Source: Nitrosomonas sp. PY1
GTDB taxonomy: Bacteria; Pseudomonadota; Gammaproteobacteria; Burkholderiales; Nitrosomonadaceae
Assembly (NCBI RefSeq): GCF_022836435.1
Contig: NZ_BQXC01000001.1
Location: forward strand, 596,400 to 660,399
Length of the DNA stretch: 64,000 nucleotides
Reading direction: 5' to 3'
Part shown: positions 29,955 through 39,372 of the stretch, piece after piece
How positions within the stretch are numbered: the first letter of the stretch is position 1
How the letters are laid out: every line of letters begins with the position of its first letter
The notes under the pieces: model-generated
What the model was told of the DNA's origin: nothing
Databases searched by the model: none
What the model saw: only the letters and a program-made list of their open reading frames with translations
Made by a program: the position numbers and the translations under genes

Positions 29955-29993
29955 GCCCACTGCCAGTTGTATAGGCAGTGGGCTTTTTTGTTT
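29955..29993 (+). terminator. Rho-independent terminator after amoC
   Basis: GCCCACTGCC pairs with GGCAGTGGGC around a 9-base loop and is followed by TTTTTTGTTTT. The ten-pair GC-rich stem starts 22 bases after the amoC stop, showing that amoC is transcribed alone. Confidence 0.95.
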
Positions 29994-30161
29994 TCGGTAA
30001 TTCGAAATGAATTGTTAATAGGTAAAATAATGTCTCGTTAGCTTCTGTAGGAAACATTATTTCTTCCAAGAAAATTATCTATTTGATGGAGGTAGTTGAT
30101 ACTCAATAGAAATAATTGGCTCCTGTTGTTGTATGATGACGTATGACCCTAAAGAACTTAA

Positions 30162-30189
30162 AGTTGACGCATTTATACATACGCTATAA
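30162..30189 (+). promoter_or_regulatory. Sigma-70-like promoter upstream of dapF cluster
   Basis: TTGACG near 30164 and a perfect TATAAT at 30184-30189 with about 15 bases between. The spacing is short but both boxes are good. It would drive the dapF-DUF484-xerC-hslV-hslU cluster, with a leader of roughly 155 bases. Confidence 0.45.
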
Positions 30190-30206
30190 TCCTCGCTAGA
30201 AGGGAC

Positions 30207-30329
30207 ATGGTACTGTGTTGCATCGGAAGTAATCTAAAACTATGTGCGAGAATATTTGCAATCATTAACGGATTGGAAGTTGCTGGCAAAAATAGATTAT
30301 CTGATGACGCGTATGTAAATAAAATTTGA
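30207..30329 (+). CDS. Possible 40-residue small ORF in the dapF leader
   Basis: An ATG preceded closely by AAGGGA opens MVLCCIGSNLKLCARIFAII and runs 40 codons to a stop 21 bases before dapF. It begins about ten bases after the likely transcription start. It resembles nothing I know. It could be a leader ORF or chance; no composition bias helps decide. Confidence 0.2.
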   Translation: MVLCCIGSNLKLCARIFAIINGLEVAGKNRLSDDAYVNKI

Positions 30330-30350
30330 ATAAAGACTAACCATCAATTT

Positions 30351-31199
30351 ATGAAGTTAAAATTTACAAAAATGCATGGCCTAGGTAATGATTTTGTGGT
30401 TCTTAACGGCATCGATCAGACCATACAGCTTACACAACCACAAATTCGCTTTCTTGCGGACCGTCATTTTGGCATTGGTTGTGATCAAATTTTGTTGGTT
30501 GAAAGAGCACAGGGTGATGCCGATTTTCGCTATCGTATTTTTAATGCTGACGGAGGCGAGGTCGAGCAATGCGGAAATGGTGCACGCTGCTTTGTTCGTT
30601 ATGTGCATGATCAATCCTTGACGCAGCAGCGTGAAATTCGTATCGAAACGCTAAGCGGAATTATTTCGCCGAAGCTTGAAGATAACGGGAATGTTACTGT
30701 TAATATGGGGAAGCCTATTTTTAGACCGGAAGATATTCCTTTCTTGGCTGAGAAAACTGAAAAAACTTATCCGATTGAAATTAATGACGATCTCGTTACA
30801 ATAAGCGTGTTATCGATGGGGAACCCGCATGCTGTAAGAATTGTTGAAGACGTAGAGACGGCTCCGGTTGACACAGAAGGCGCTTTGATTGAGTCACATC
30901 GCGTTTTCCCGAAAAGAGTCAATGTGGGTTACATGCAAATTGTTGATCGAAGTTGTATACGGCTTCGCGTTTTTGAACGTGGTGCAGGCGAAACATTGGC
31001 CTGTGGCACAGGAGCTTGTGCCGCGGTGGTTGCGGGAATCAATTTGGGATTGCTGGAGCATCGGGTGACTGTGAATACACGCGGTGGCAAACTAATCATC
31101 GATTGGCAACAAGGCGATGCGCCAGTTTGGATGTCTGGTCCCGCAGTAACGGTATTTGAAGGTGAAATCAATTTGCAATCCATTAAGGAAATACGATGA
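30351..31199 (+). CDS. dapF: Diaminopimelate epimerase
   Basis: Converts LL- to meso-diaminopimelate for lysine and peptidoglycan synthesis. The 282-residue protein has the two catalytic cysteines in the expected blocks: [10 protein letters not shown] (N-terminal half) and [14 protein letters not shown] (C-terminal half). The N-terminus [17 protein letters not shown] is canonical. The stop overlaps the next start (ATGA). Confidence 0.97.
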   Translation: MKLKFTKMHGLGNDFVVLNGIDQTIQLTQPQIRFLADRHFGIGCDQILLVERAQGDADFRYRIFNADGGEVEQCGNGARCFVRYVHDQSLTQQREIRIETLSGIISPKLEDNGNVTVNMGKPIFRPEDIPFLAEKTEKTYPIEINDDLVTISVLSMGNPHAVRIVEDVETAPVDTEGALIESHRVFPKRVNVGYMQIVDRSCIRLRVFERGAGETLACGTGACAAVVAGINLGLLEHRVTVNTRGGKLIIDWQQGDAPVWMSGPAVTVFEGEINLQSIKEIR

Positions 31200-31906
31200 A
31201 ATCGGAAGAAATCGCGCAGTATCTAAAGGAGCACCTGGAATTTTTCAATGAATTTCCGGATTTGCTTGCGGATATTGAAATTCCTCATCCGCAAGATGAT
31301 AAAGTGATTTCATTGCACGAGCGTCAAGTGATCTCACTCAGGGATAGAAATCGTGTTTTACAAGATAAGTTGCGCGAGTTGATCAGCTTTGGTGAAGAAA
31401 ATGATGTAATTGGCGGAAAAATGCATCGATTAGTGATTGCGTTGCTTGCAACGACATCGATGAATGAGGTACTGAACGCGTTATATTTTAGCCTCAAAGA
31501 AGATTTTTCTGTGCCGCTGGTGGGGATGCGCTTTTGGGACGTGCCATATACTGATTCATCTAGAATAGAGTTTGCGCCGACCAGCGAAGATGTTCGCGTT
31601 ATTGCTCAAAGCTTGGTGCAGCCGTATTGCGGTAACCATATTGTGGGCGAAATCAAGCATTGGTTTGGTGAAGGAGGAGAGCATTTGAATTCGTTTGCGA
31701 TGATTCCGCTCAATACATCTCGGCTGATTGGTTTGCTGGTTTTGGGAAGTCCTGATGCAGAAAGGTTTTATCCAGAAATGGGTACATTGCATTTGAAACA
31801 TTTGAGCGAGTTGATCTGTGCCGCAGTTATCCGTTATTCTGCAGCGAATCAAACCAATAGTAGCGCTCTAACACTAGATAGTTTATCGAATGAGCAGCAA
31901 ACGTGA
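31196..31906 (+). CDS. DUF484 family protein (GAF-like)
   Basis: A 236-residue protein standing where DUF484 (YigA) proteins always stand, between dapF and xerC. The N-terminal signature is VAQYLKEHPEFF-like ([19 protein letters not shown]), followed by the [18 protein letters not shown] coiled segment and a GAF-like domain ending in [17 protein letters not shown]. Its role is not known. It is translationally coupled to both neighbours. Confidence 0.92.
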   Translation: MKSEEIAQYLKEHLEFFNEFPDLLADIEIPHPQDDKVISLHERQVISLRDRNRVLQDKLRELISFGEENDVIGGKMHRLVIALLATTSMNEVLNALYFSLKEDFSVPLVGMRFWDVPYTDSSRIEFAPTSEDVRVIAQSLVQPYCGNHIVGEIKHWFGEGGEHLNSFAMIPLNTSRLIGLLVLGSPDAERFYPEMGTLHLKHLSELICAAVIRYSAANQTNSSALTLDSLSNEQQT

Positions 31907-32783
31907 GCTACTAGCCGGTGCTTTTATTCATCATATGGTTTATGTGCGGCGTTTATCAGCACTCACCGGTGAGAGTTATTCGAGAGATATTCGAGCGTTA
32001 TTTGAACATTTACAAAAGCATGAGTTAGAACAGGTTCAGGCACAAGATATTCGTTTGGTTATTGCGCGGCTCCATGGTAAAGGTTTTTCAGGCCGGAGCT
32101 TGGCTAGAATGTTATCTGCTTGGCGTTGTTTTTATAAATACCTGATCCGTGAGCGGCATTGTGAACATAATCCCTGCGTTGGTTTGCACGTTCCAAAATC
32201 TGCACAGAAATTGCCGAATGTGTTATCGCCAGATCAAGCCGTACAGCTACTCGCATTTCCATTGGATAATATTTTAAGTGTGCGTGATAGCGCTATATTT
32301 GAATTATTTTATTCTTCCGGTTTGCGCCTGGCAGAGCTGACGCATCTCAAGCAAGAGGACATACGTTTTTCCGAAGGGACTGTGCGCGTATTAGGGAAAG
32401 GTGGAAAAATGCGTATTGTTCCGGTTGGGGATTATGCAATTCGCGCTATCAGATGTTGGCTTGAGCAGCGTTCGAGTATTGCTAAACCGGATGTCCTGGC
32501 ACTATTTGTATCTCGCCGTGGCGATGCGATGAGTGCTCGTACTATCAGTTATCGATTAAAAAATCGAGGTATAAAACAAGGCATACATCAGAATATACAT
32601 CCGCATGTTTTGCGGCATTCGTTTGCATCTCATGTATTGCAATCGAGTGGTGATTTGCGCGCTGTACAAGAAATGCTGGGGCATGCTCATATTACATCGA
32701 CGCAAGTCTATACGCATTTGGATTATCAGCATTTGGCAAAAGTTTACGATAAAGCGCATCCACGGGCGAAAAAAAGAAGCTAA
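31890..32783 (+). CDS. xerC: Tyrosine recombinase XerC
   Basis: A 297-residue site-specific recombinase that, with XerD, resolves chromosome dimers at dif. The N-terminal SAM-like domain is followed by the catalytic set: Arg in YSSGLRLAEL, Lys in GKGGKMR, His-Arg in HVLRHSFASH, His in LGHAHI and the nucleophile Tyr in STQVYTHLD. It overlaps the DUF484 gene by 17 bases. Confidence 0.95.
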   Translation: MSSKRELLAGAFIHHMVYVRRLSALTGESYSRDIRALFEHLQKHELEQVQAQDIRLVIARLHGKGFSGRSLARMLSAWRCFYKYLIRERHCEHNPCVGLHVPKSAQKLPNVLSPDQAVQLLAFPLDNILSVRDSAIFELFYSSGLRLAELTHLKQEDIRFSEGTVRVLGKGGKMRIVPVGDYAIRAIRCWLEQRSSIAKPDVLALFVSRRGDAMSARTISYRLKNRGIKQGIHQNIHPHVLRHSFASHVLQSSGDLRAVQEMLGHAHITSTQVYTHLDYQHLAKVYDKAHPRAKKRS

Positions 32784-32856
32784 CAGTATCGCTTTCTGTC
32801 AGAGAGCGCGATGTTTTATACGCTATAATGGCGCTTTCTTTCAATAAGTATATTTC

Positions 32857-33378
32857 ATGACAACAATCGTATCGGTCAGGCGCGGTCGGCAAGTTGCGTT
32901 GGGTGGGGATGGGCAAGTAACGCTGGGTGCGGTCGTGGCAAAATCGAGCGCACGAAAGGTTCGCCGGCTCTACCATGAAAAAATCTTAGCCGGATTTGCT
33001 GGAGGAACAGCCGATGCATTTACATTGTTTGAGCGTTTTGAAAATAAATTGGAAACGCATCAAGGGCATATTATGCGTTCAGCGGTGGAATTGGCAAAAG
33101 ATTGGCGTACAGATCGAATCCTGCGTAGATTGGAAGCCATGTTGGTTGTTGCCAATGCGGAGGCCACATTGATTATCACGGGTGCAGGCGATGTTATTGA
33201 GCCAGAGCAAGGTCTTGCAGCCATTGGTAGTGGTGGATCATATGCGCTGGCTGCTGCACGGGCACTATTAGAAAACACTGACTTTCCTCCTAAAGAAATT
33301 GTCGAAAAAGCATTGACTATCGCTGGCGATATCTGCATATACACCAACCAAGATCATGTGATTGAAACCATCGACTAA
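32857..33378 (+). CDS. hslV: HslV peptidase subunit
   Basis: Proteasome-like threonine protease of the HslUV complex; 173 residues. After Met removal the catalytic Thr would be residue 2 in the sequence TTIVSVRRG, with Lys/Asp partners in [10 protein letters not shown]. The central [14 protein letters not shown] and C-terminal GDICIYTN blocks are standard. It is followed after 84 bases by hslU. Confidence 0.97.
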   Translation: MTTIVSVRRGRQVALGGDGQVTLGAVVAKSSARKVRRLYHEKILAGFAGGTADAFTLFERFENKLETHQGHIMRSAVELAKDWRTDRILRRLEAMLVVANAEATLIITGAGDVIEPEQGLAAIGSGGSYALAAARALLENTDFPPKEIVEKALTIAGDICIYTNQDHVIETID

Positions 33379-33462
33379 ACATTGCAAAGATTTTTCTACT
33401 CCACTTATTGGGTGGAAAAACAAACGATTTATTCTTATTGAATTTTTATAGAACATAGAACC

Positions 33463-34797
33463 ATGTCTCAAATGACTCCCCAGGAAATTGTCCATGAATT
33501 GGATAAACATATTATCGGTCAAGATGCAGCCAAGCGTGCTGTCGCGATTGCATTGAGAAACAGATGGCGCAGACAACAAATTGCGGATCCATTGCGGCAG
33601 GAAATTACGCCCAAGAATATTCTCATGATTGGTCCGACCGGGGTAGGGAAAACGGAAATCGCACGGCGTCTGGCAAAATTGGCTCATGCACCTTTTATCA
33701 AAATCGAGGCTACTAAGTTTACTGAAGTCGGTTATGTCGGTCGCGATGTCGATTCGATTATCCGCGATTTAGTGGAAACGGCCATTAAAGAAGCGCGTGA
33801 AAGAGAAACAAGAAAGAAACAACCGCTTGCAGAAGATCGCGCAGAAGATCGAATTTTAGATGCATTACTGCCTGTTGCGCGGGATTTTGATCTTCAACAA
33901 TCTGCCACGGAAGACCGTGATAGTTCAACCCGACAGAAGTTTCGCAAGAAATTGCGTGAAGGTGAGCTAGACGACAAAGAAATCGAAATTGAAATTGCAT
34001 CGCCACGTACCAGCATGGAAATCTTTGCACCACCAGGAATGGAAGATCTGACTTCTCAAATTCAGGGGATGTTCCATAATATGACCGGGGAGAAAAAGAA
34101 AACCCGCAAACTGACCATTCGTGAAGCTAAAAAACTGCTATTGGAAGAAGAAGCAGGGAAAATGGTCAACGATGAAGAATTGAAACTCAATGCGATACAA
34201 AATATCGAGCAGAACGGCATTGTATTTTTGGATGAAATCGATAAAATCGCCAGTCGTTCCGGTCATACCGGCGGTGATGTTTCTCGTCAGGGGGTACAAC
34301 GAGATTTGCTACCTTTGGTGGAAGGAACTACTGTATCAACCAAATATGGCATGATCAAAACGGATCATATCTTGTTTGTGGCTAGTGGCGCTTTTCATAT
34401 GTCAAAGCCTTCCGATCTCATCCCGGAATTACAGGGGCGTTTCCCAATTCGGGTTGAATTGACCAGTCTCAGTGTGAGTGATTTTGAGCAAATCCTAACG
34501 AATACCGATGCTTGCTTGACACGCCAATACGAGGCCTTATTGGCTACTGAAGGTGTTTGTTTGGAATTTGGTAGTGATGCCATTAAGCGCTTGGCTGAAA
34601 TTGCTTATTCGGTGAATAGCAAAACGGAAAATATTGGCGCAAGGCGTCTTCATACCGTAATGGAAAAACTCTTGGAAGATGTTTCATTCAATGCAACCAA
34701 ATATAGTGAACAAACTGTCACTATCGATGCAGCGTATGTTGATGATAAGCTTAAAAATCTATCACAAAGCGAAGATTTATCGCGCTACGTGTTATAA
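33463..34797 (+). CDS. hslU: HslU ATPase subunit
   Basis: AAA+ unfoldase that feeds substrates to HslV; 444 residues. Walker A is [15 protein letters not shown], the GYVGRD pore loop follows, Walker B is FLDEIDKIA, and the C-terminal sensor-2 region ([18 protein letters not shown]) and the tail LSRYVL, which docks into HslV, are present. It closes the dapF-hslU cluster. Confidence 0.97.
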   Translation: MSQMTPQEIVHELDKHIIGQDAAKRAVAIALRNRWRRQQIADPLRQEITPKNILMIGPTGVGKTEIARRLAKLAHAPFIKIEATKFTEVGYVGRDVDSIIRDLVETAIKEARERETRKKQPLAEDRAEDRILDALLPVARDFDLQQSATEDRDSSTRQKFRKKLREGELDDKEIEIEIASPRTSMEIFAPPGMEDLTSQIQGMFHNMTGEKKKTRKLTIREAKKLLLEEEAGKMVNDEELKLNAIQNIEQNGIVFLDEIDKIASRSGHTGGDVSRQGVQRDLLPLVEGTTVSTKYGMIKTDHILFVASGAFHMSKPSDLIPELQGRFPIRVELTSLSVSDFEQILTNTDACLTRQYEALLATEGVCLEFGSDAIKRLAEIAYSVNSKTENIGARRLHTVMEKLLEDVSFNATKYSEQTVTIDAAYVDDKLKNLSQSEDLSRYVL

Positions 34798-34832
34798 GTT
34801 TTAATAATCCTTTAATTATATTTATTTTGTTT

Positions 34833-34924
34833 GGAGAAGTGACCGAGTGGCTGAAGGTGCACGCCTGGAAAGCGTGTGTACGGTTTAAACCGTACCGCGG
34901 GTTCGAATCCCGCCTTCTCCGCCA
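34833..34924 (+). tRNA. tRNA-Ser (anticodon GGA)
   Basis: A 92-base cloverleaf including encoded CCA. Acceptor GGAGAAG pairs with CTTCTCC. The anticodon stem CACGC/GCGTG encloses CTGGAAA, giving anticodon GGA for UCC/UCU codons. The long class II variable arm GTACGGTTT-AAACCGTAC is a perfect hairpin. The T-arm is CGGGTTCGAATCCCG. It stands at the junction between the core cluster and the IS-rich region and is a plausible integration site. Confidence 0.97.
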
Positions 34925-35060
34925 CTTCAATTTGCTTGCTTTCTAGCCTCCCTAACACCTTGAACGGTAATGGGGTTTCAGCGGTTCTAAGTCCTGTATT
35001 TCGGTGATATTGGAATCCACCCGGAAAAGCCAGTTTCAGCACTGCGCGGCGGTCGCACAA
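34920..35060 (-). pseudogene. Possible C-terminal scrap of a recombinase next to tRNA-Ser
   Basis: The minus-strand reading RRAVLKLAFPGGFQYHRNTG, then LRTAETPLPFKVLG, matches from memory the C-terminus of a group of large recombinases usually found beside tRNA genes (RR-VLKLAF---L-Y-RN-GFRT-E--LPFKALG). The rest of the gene is gone; the frame runs into the reverse complement of the tRNA. The match is short and the call is tentative. Confidence 0.35.
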
Positions 35061-35100
35061 TCTTACAGAATCCCAGATTTTATAAGGACTTGCAATAAAA

Positions 35101-35825
35101 GGTTCTATCGCAAATTTTAGCGTGTGGTGTTAGTCTTGGTATTTTCCTTGTCACCGCCACCGATCATGCTCACTTTCAAAGGTTGCCATTACCCGAAAGC
35201 TATCGTCCTTTATGCCATTTAGTTTTATGTCCGCTGCGGCGTGTCGTACCGGGACCTGGAGGAGATCATGGCTGAGCGCGGTGTCACTCTTGACCACGCC
35301 ACACTTAACCGCTGGGTCATCAAGTATATCAAGGTCAAGAGGCAATGTACCTGTACCGTGCCATCGACAAGTACGGCGATACCTTGGATTTCATGCTATC
35401 CGAACGCCGCGACGAAGAAGCAGCCCCCCATTTCTTTCTACACACGGTAGGCTCAAACGGTCTGCCAGAAAAGGTCGTTATCGACAAAAGCGGAGCCAAT
35501 TATGCCGGTTTGTTGAACCTCAACCTTCTTCTTTTGTGGCTTGGCTGGTACCACCTGGTTGAGATTCGCCAAATCAAATACCTGAACAACATCGTCGAAC
35601 GAGACCATAGATTTATCAAAAGAATTACCCGGCCTATGCTGGGTTTCAAGGCATTCCATTCTGCCGAGGCAACCCTGTGCTGGCATTGAAACCGCACACA
35701 TGATCCGAAAGGGGCAGCTGAACCGACAAGGGTTGTCCGGATTTCAGCAGTTTGCTAGCCTTGCAGGATAACTTTGCCTGAAGGGTGTGTTCGCTGCACC
35801 TCGTTTAAATATTTGCGACAGAATC
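35101..35825 (+). mobile_element. Degenerate IS6-family element
   Basis: Bounded by GGTTCTATCGCAAATTTTAG (left) and ATTTGCGACAGAATC (right), matching the ends of the intact copy at 37931-38735. It lacks about 80 bases inside: one deletion of about 78 bases removes the segment between two TAT triplets, including part of the first catalytic region, and a second small deletion shifts the frame. Transposase pieces are readable in two frames (AERGVTLDHATLNRWVIKY, then YLYRAIDKYGDTLDFMLSER). It cannot encode an active transposase. Confidence 0.85.
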
Positions 35826-35973
35826 ATTGACAATCATGGTAATCACCTCTTAATTTCTCCCGCCTAAAATTTAGGCAAGATACGTGAATTACCTGATCTG
35901 TTTTCAATCGGTACAACTAGGCTTTTATGGTCAAATTTCAACCGGTGTCAACAATTCAAGACAGAGTGCTGAA

Positions 35974-36756
35974 TTATTTTGAAGAATAGGCTGGTACTGG
36001 TGCGATTGCAGGAGATATCACGGTCGGTGTTGATGTCGGCGGCTCGGTCTCGCTCATGCGTTCGAGGATAAACTGCTTGCGACGCAGCAACCGTTTTGAC
36101 TGATTGATAGGATTATCAAATCTGGAATTTGCGAGAGTTGCGGCTAACAGAGCCGATTGTTCGGAGTTTAATGCCGATGCGGGAATATTGAAATACGTCA
36201 GAGATGCGACCTGTACGCCCCAAATCCCATCCCCCCATTCGACCACATTCAGGTAGATCTCAAAAATGCGGCATTTGCTCAGCTCGGATTCGAGTTGTTG
36301 GGTGAGTAGGAACTCGCGCAAATTGAAGAAGGAATCTTTCTCCGGCAAAAGATAAAGATTCTGGACCAACTGTTGTGTGATGGGGTCATGACTACCGATC
36401 ATCGGCTTTTTTTTCCAGCTTGCTTTAACCAGCTTCTGCGGTTCGTTGGAGTCAATACATTCATATAAAAAAGGCGCATTCTTCGCCGCCAATACTGCAT
36501 GTTGGAGATGACGAGATATTCGATCGTGCGAAACCCAGCGCTGCAGGCGACGAGGGTTTTTCCCTGCTTTTTGACCTTCGGCAAAGCGCAAGTCGATGAG
36601 CGCGGTTGAGGCGGGGTTCGTTATCTTCAAGGAACGGACATCAGGTAGGGTGAGGTAGATATAGGTAATGTAACCTACCCCACCAATGATCGCCCCGATT
36701 CCCATCCACCGAAGTAAACGTAACAGAGTATGAGTAGTGTAAAAATCCTCTTTCAT
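35974..36756 (-). CDS. MtgA-like monofunctional peptidoglycan glycosyltransferase, divergent
   Basis: A 260-residue protein with one N-terminal membrane helix (about 14-32, LLRWMGIGAIIGGVGYITYI) and a GT51 domain. PITQQLVQNLYLLPEK (motif 2) and IFEIYLNVVEWGDGIWGVQV (motif 3, with its Glu) are well preserved. Motif 1, which should read like AxEDxxFxxHxG with the catalytic Glu-Asp, here reads AAKNAPFLYE: the acidic pair is replaced by Lys-Asn and the histidine region is rearranged. Either the enzyme is inactive and serves another role, or it is decaying. It has a proline-rich tail. Confidence 0.75.
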   Translation of the reverse strand: MKEDFYTTHTLLRLLRWMGIGAIIGGVGYITYIYLTLPDVRSLKITNPASTALIDLRFAEGQKAGKNPRRLQRWVSHDRISRHLQHAVLAAKNAPFLYECIDSNEPQKLVKASWKKKPMIGSHDPITQQLVQNLYLLPEKDSFFNLREFLLTQQLESELSKCRIFEIYLNVVEWGDGIWGVQVASLTYFNIPASALNSEQSALLAATLANSRFDNPINQSKRLLRRKQFILERMSETEPPTSTPTVISPAIAPVPAYSSK

Positions 36757-36972
36757 AAGAAAAAATATATGGAAATTCTATATTTTGTCATTCCGCTCAA
36801 ACCACCCTTATATATTTTCAAATCATTTATTTGTTAGAGGGCATCTGATTTGCTGCAATCAATTGAAATTGATAATTTCCGAGACGCTGGAATTTTACCT
36901 TATAGAGTTAAGTTCTATAAAGGTGGGTAACGTGACATAGGGTTTTCATTATTGTGGTCTGAGTTGTTCATT
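36757..36972. other. Intergenic, nothing recognised
   Basis: About 215 bases upstream of the MtgA-like gene hold no supportable ORF. It presumably contains that gene's promoter on the minus strand. Confidence 0.3.
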
Positions 36973-37268
36973 TTATCTGATCAGGAAACGGCGATAGAAA
37001 GCCGTATCTTCCGATACCGAGCGTTTTGATTCTAGGTCTTTGACGGTATGAATCACCTGTGTCAATGATCGCGTGATCCGAGACAACTTCCAGCCACAAG
37101 AGTATCGCCTTCGCGCATATAATCGAGCGCTTCCTGCAGTTGCTTACGATCCTTGTTGGCACCGGATATTTTTTCGTAAAGATTTTTTCAACAGGCCTCA
37201 TTAAGAGTATCAATCTGCTGCTGCGGATTTTGATCGAGTGTTGATACCCTCGTATATCCGATGAGCAT
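36973..37268 (-). pseudogene. Serine resolvase/invertase pseudogene
   Basis: Beginning at 37268 the minus strand reads MLIGYTRVSTLDQNPQQQID, then TLNEAC and a stop. In a shifted frame it continues ISGANKDRKQLQEALDYMRE, GDTLV. After more damage VIHTVKDLESK can be read. These are consecutive blocks of Tn3-type resolvases; the catalytic Ser is in YTRVSTLDQ. At least two frameshifts and internal stops make it non-functional, and the C-terminal helix-turn-helix is missing. Confidence 0.85.
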
Positions 37269-37368
37269 ATTTTTTATTCTCAAGACGATTTTTTGTGATA
37301 CTAACAGAACATATAATTGGGAATAATGTTCTGAGATTGATACATTATCGAAGATATTTTGTCAAATG

Positions 37369-37930
37369 TGTCAATCGCCGTGCAAAACTTACCGGGATTT
37401 TGGGTAAATCGGCGTTGAAAAGTTTCCACCCAGGATTGTTAAATACCCGACATTTAGTCGGAGAATTCTGGAGTGATAACAATGGATATTATTGCCGAAG
37501 TCAGAAGGCGTCATTTTGTTAGTAAGGAAAGTATCGGTTCAATAGCGCGTTCATTGGGATTATCACTCCCCACGGTCAGGAAGCATTTACAGACAGAAGC
37601 TGAACCGGTATATCGGCGTCGCATTCAAATTGCACCCAAACTGGGTGAATTCAAGATGTTATTAACGAAATGGCTTGAAGCAGAAGCATTGTTACCCCAA
37701 AGGCAACGTCGTACAGCGGTGCGCTTATATGAAGGTTTGGTTGATGAGGGTTATACAGGTGTTTATGACAGTGTTCGGCGATTTGTTAAACAATGGAAGG
37801 CCAGTTACAAGAACACACCTTCATTAAAGCAAGCCTTTGTTCCTTTGGCGTTTAAGCCTGGTGAAGTCTGTCAATTTGACTGGAGTCAGGAAGTTGTCGA
37901 GATCGGCGGTATAGAGTAAGCTATCAAAGC
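37369..37930 (+). mobile_element. IS21-family element, left part only
   Basis: The terminus starts TGTCAATCGCCGTGCAAAAC at 37369 and is followed by the start of istA. The element is cut at about 37921-37930 by the IS6 copy on its right; the rest of istA and istB is absent. A 43-base piece of the same kind of terminus, in opposite orientation, is at 50587-50629. Confidence 0.75.
37482..37919 (+). pseudogene. istA: IS21 transposase IstA, truncated
   Basis: About 145 residues remain of a protein normally near 500. An N-terminal helix-turn-helix (KESIGSIARSLGLSLPTVRK) is followed by the start of the DDE domain (GEVCQFDWSQEVVEIGG, first Asp in FDWS), where the frame ends two codons later at the IS6 junction. 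GGAG lies 8 bases before the ATG at 37482. It is not functional. Confidence 0.85.
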
Positions 37931-38735
37931 GGTTATGTCGCAAATATTTAAACGAGGTGCAGCGAGCACATCCTTCAGGCAAAGTTATCCTGCAAGGCTA
38001 GCAAACTGCTGAAATCCGGACAACCCTTGTCGGTTCAGCTGCCCCTTGCGGATCATGTGTGCGGTTTCAATGCCGGCCAAGGTTGCTTCGGCAGAATGGA
38101 ACACCTTGAAACCCAGCATAGGCCGAGTAATTCTTTTGATAAATCTATGGTCTTGTTCGACGATGTTGTTCAGGTATTTGATTTGGCGGATCTCAACCAG
38201 GTAGTGCCAGCCAAGCCACAGAAGAAAGAGATTGAGTTTCAACAAACCGGCATAATTGGCTCCGCTTTTGTCGATAACGACCTTTTTTGGCAGCCCGTTT
38301 GAGCCTACCGTGCGCAGAAAGAAATGGGTGGCTGCTTCTTCGTCGCGGCGTTCGGATAGCATGAAATCCAAGGTATCGCCGTACTTGTCGATGGCACGGT
38401 ACAGGTAAATCCATTGCCTCTTGACCTCGATATAGGTCTCATCAGTCCGCCATGACGGATTGCCGGGACGCTTCCTTTTCTTCGCTACCTGGGCAAGTGC
38501 CCTGGAATACTTGATGACCCAGCGGTTAAGTGTGGCGTGGTCAAGAGTGACACCGCGCTCAGCCATGATCTCCTCCAGGTCCCGGTACGACACGCTGTAG
38601 CGGACATAAAAGTAAACGGCATAGAGAACGACAGCTTCTGGGTAGTGGCAACCTTTGAAAGTGAGCATGATGGGTGTTGCGGCGACAAGGAAAATACCAA
38701 GACTAACACCACACGCTAAAATTTGCGACAGAACC
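37931..38735 (-). mobile_element. IS6-family insertion sequence, intact
   Basis: 805 bases with inverted ends GGTTATGTCGCAAATATTTA and, in reverse complement, GGTTCTGTCGCAAATTTTAG. It carries one intact transposase on the minus strand. The 8 bases on either side (ATCAAAGC and GGATTTTG) do not match, so the copy probably arose or was rearranged by cointegrate-type recombination, the usual IS6 behaviour. Related damaged copies are at 35101-35825 and 40266-40420. Confidence 0.88.
37985..38668 (-). CDS. IS6-family transposase
   Basis: A 227-residue DDE transposase of the IS6/IS26 group: an N-terminal zinc-finger-like/helix-turn-helix part (SYRDLEEIMAERGVTLDHAT), then WRTDETYIEVKRQWIYLYRA (first Asp), VVIDKSGANYAGL (second Asp) and NIVEQDHRFIKRI (catalytic Glu replaced in this group's usual DHR context). 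It is full length and presumably the active source for the broken copies around it. Confidence 0.9.
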   Translation of the reverse strand: MLTFKGCHYPEAVVLYAVYFYVRYSVSYRDLEEIMAERGVTLDHATLNRWVIKYSRALAQVAKKRKRPGNPSWRTDETYIEVKRQWIYLYRAIDKYGDTLDFMLSERRDEEAATHFFLRTVGSNGLPKKVVIDKSGANYAGLLKLNLFLLWLGWHYLVEIRQIKYLNNIVEQDHRFIKRITRPMLGFKVFHSAEATLAGIETAHMIRKGQLNRQGLSGFQQFASLAG

Positions 38736-39372
38736 GGATTTTGTGCTTATCATAGCAGACGGTTCTCAAGTGATGCACAACTGATATTTTGTGCTCATTT
38801 CTTTTTGAGATGTGCTGCTATTCACGCAGCCCGGGCGAACTGCAAAAGTGAGAGAAATCATAGAGCATTATGCCTTGCAAACCGACGGTGACCCACCGGT
38901 CAGTATCTGGCGAGAACTGCGCAGAATCAGCGATGCAGATGCACCCGATGGCATTCTGGAACAAACAAACCAAGTAGCAGTCCAAAAAGAGTGGTGGCAA
39001 TTTATTTAACTGATGGGCGGTGTCACTTCCAAACGTAAAGACAACCCGATCAAGCTCATGAAGATAGATTCCAAGGAGCTGGGAAAGTATGGAGATCCCA
39101 TAGGGTAAAAGATCTGCGGCGTTGAAACGGATTCGATTCAATTACCGGCCCGCTTGCATCAGTGGCAGTTTCAGAAAATTACAGTTGATGTGGAAGTAAC
39201 TGAATGACGAGGCGCAAAGCGCCTGAGCGGAAGCGACCGCGAGGCCGCATTTGCAGCGCAGCCGCCTTGTGCTTCGCAAGCAACCGATATCAGAGCTTGA
39301 AATCAGCTTGCCTGTTGATTCATGGAAGAACAAGACACAATTTTGTATAACTGTGATTATTAGGAGAAAACT
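38736..39372. other. Region with a decayed coding fragment, family not recognised
   Basis: Between the IS6 element and the DUF1566 gene, the plus strand around 38850-39007 reads VREIIEHYALQTDGDPPVSI, WRELRRISDADAPDG. About 39010-39210 reads, with a stop, GGVTSKRKDNPIKLMKIDSK and, later, LPARLHQWQFQKITVDVEVT. It looks like remnants of one protein broken by stops. I do not recognise the family. A short GC-rich inverted repeat (AGGCGC-AAA-GCGCCT, near 39210) follows. Confidence 0.3.

Noticed and set aside
34812..34930. Minus-strand coding through the tRNA-Ser
   Set aside because: The cloverleaf is complete, so the frame here is the reverse complement of the tRNA; only the part beyond the tRNA was kept as a possible recombinase scrap.
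37295..37522. A 75-residue ORF spanning the IS21 terminus
   Set aside because: It translates the terminal repeat itself (VNRRAKLTGILGK also appears at 50.6 kb) and overlaps the true istA start in another frame.
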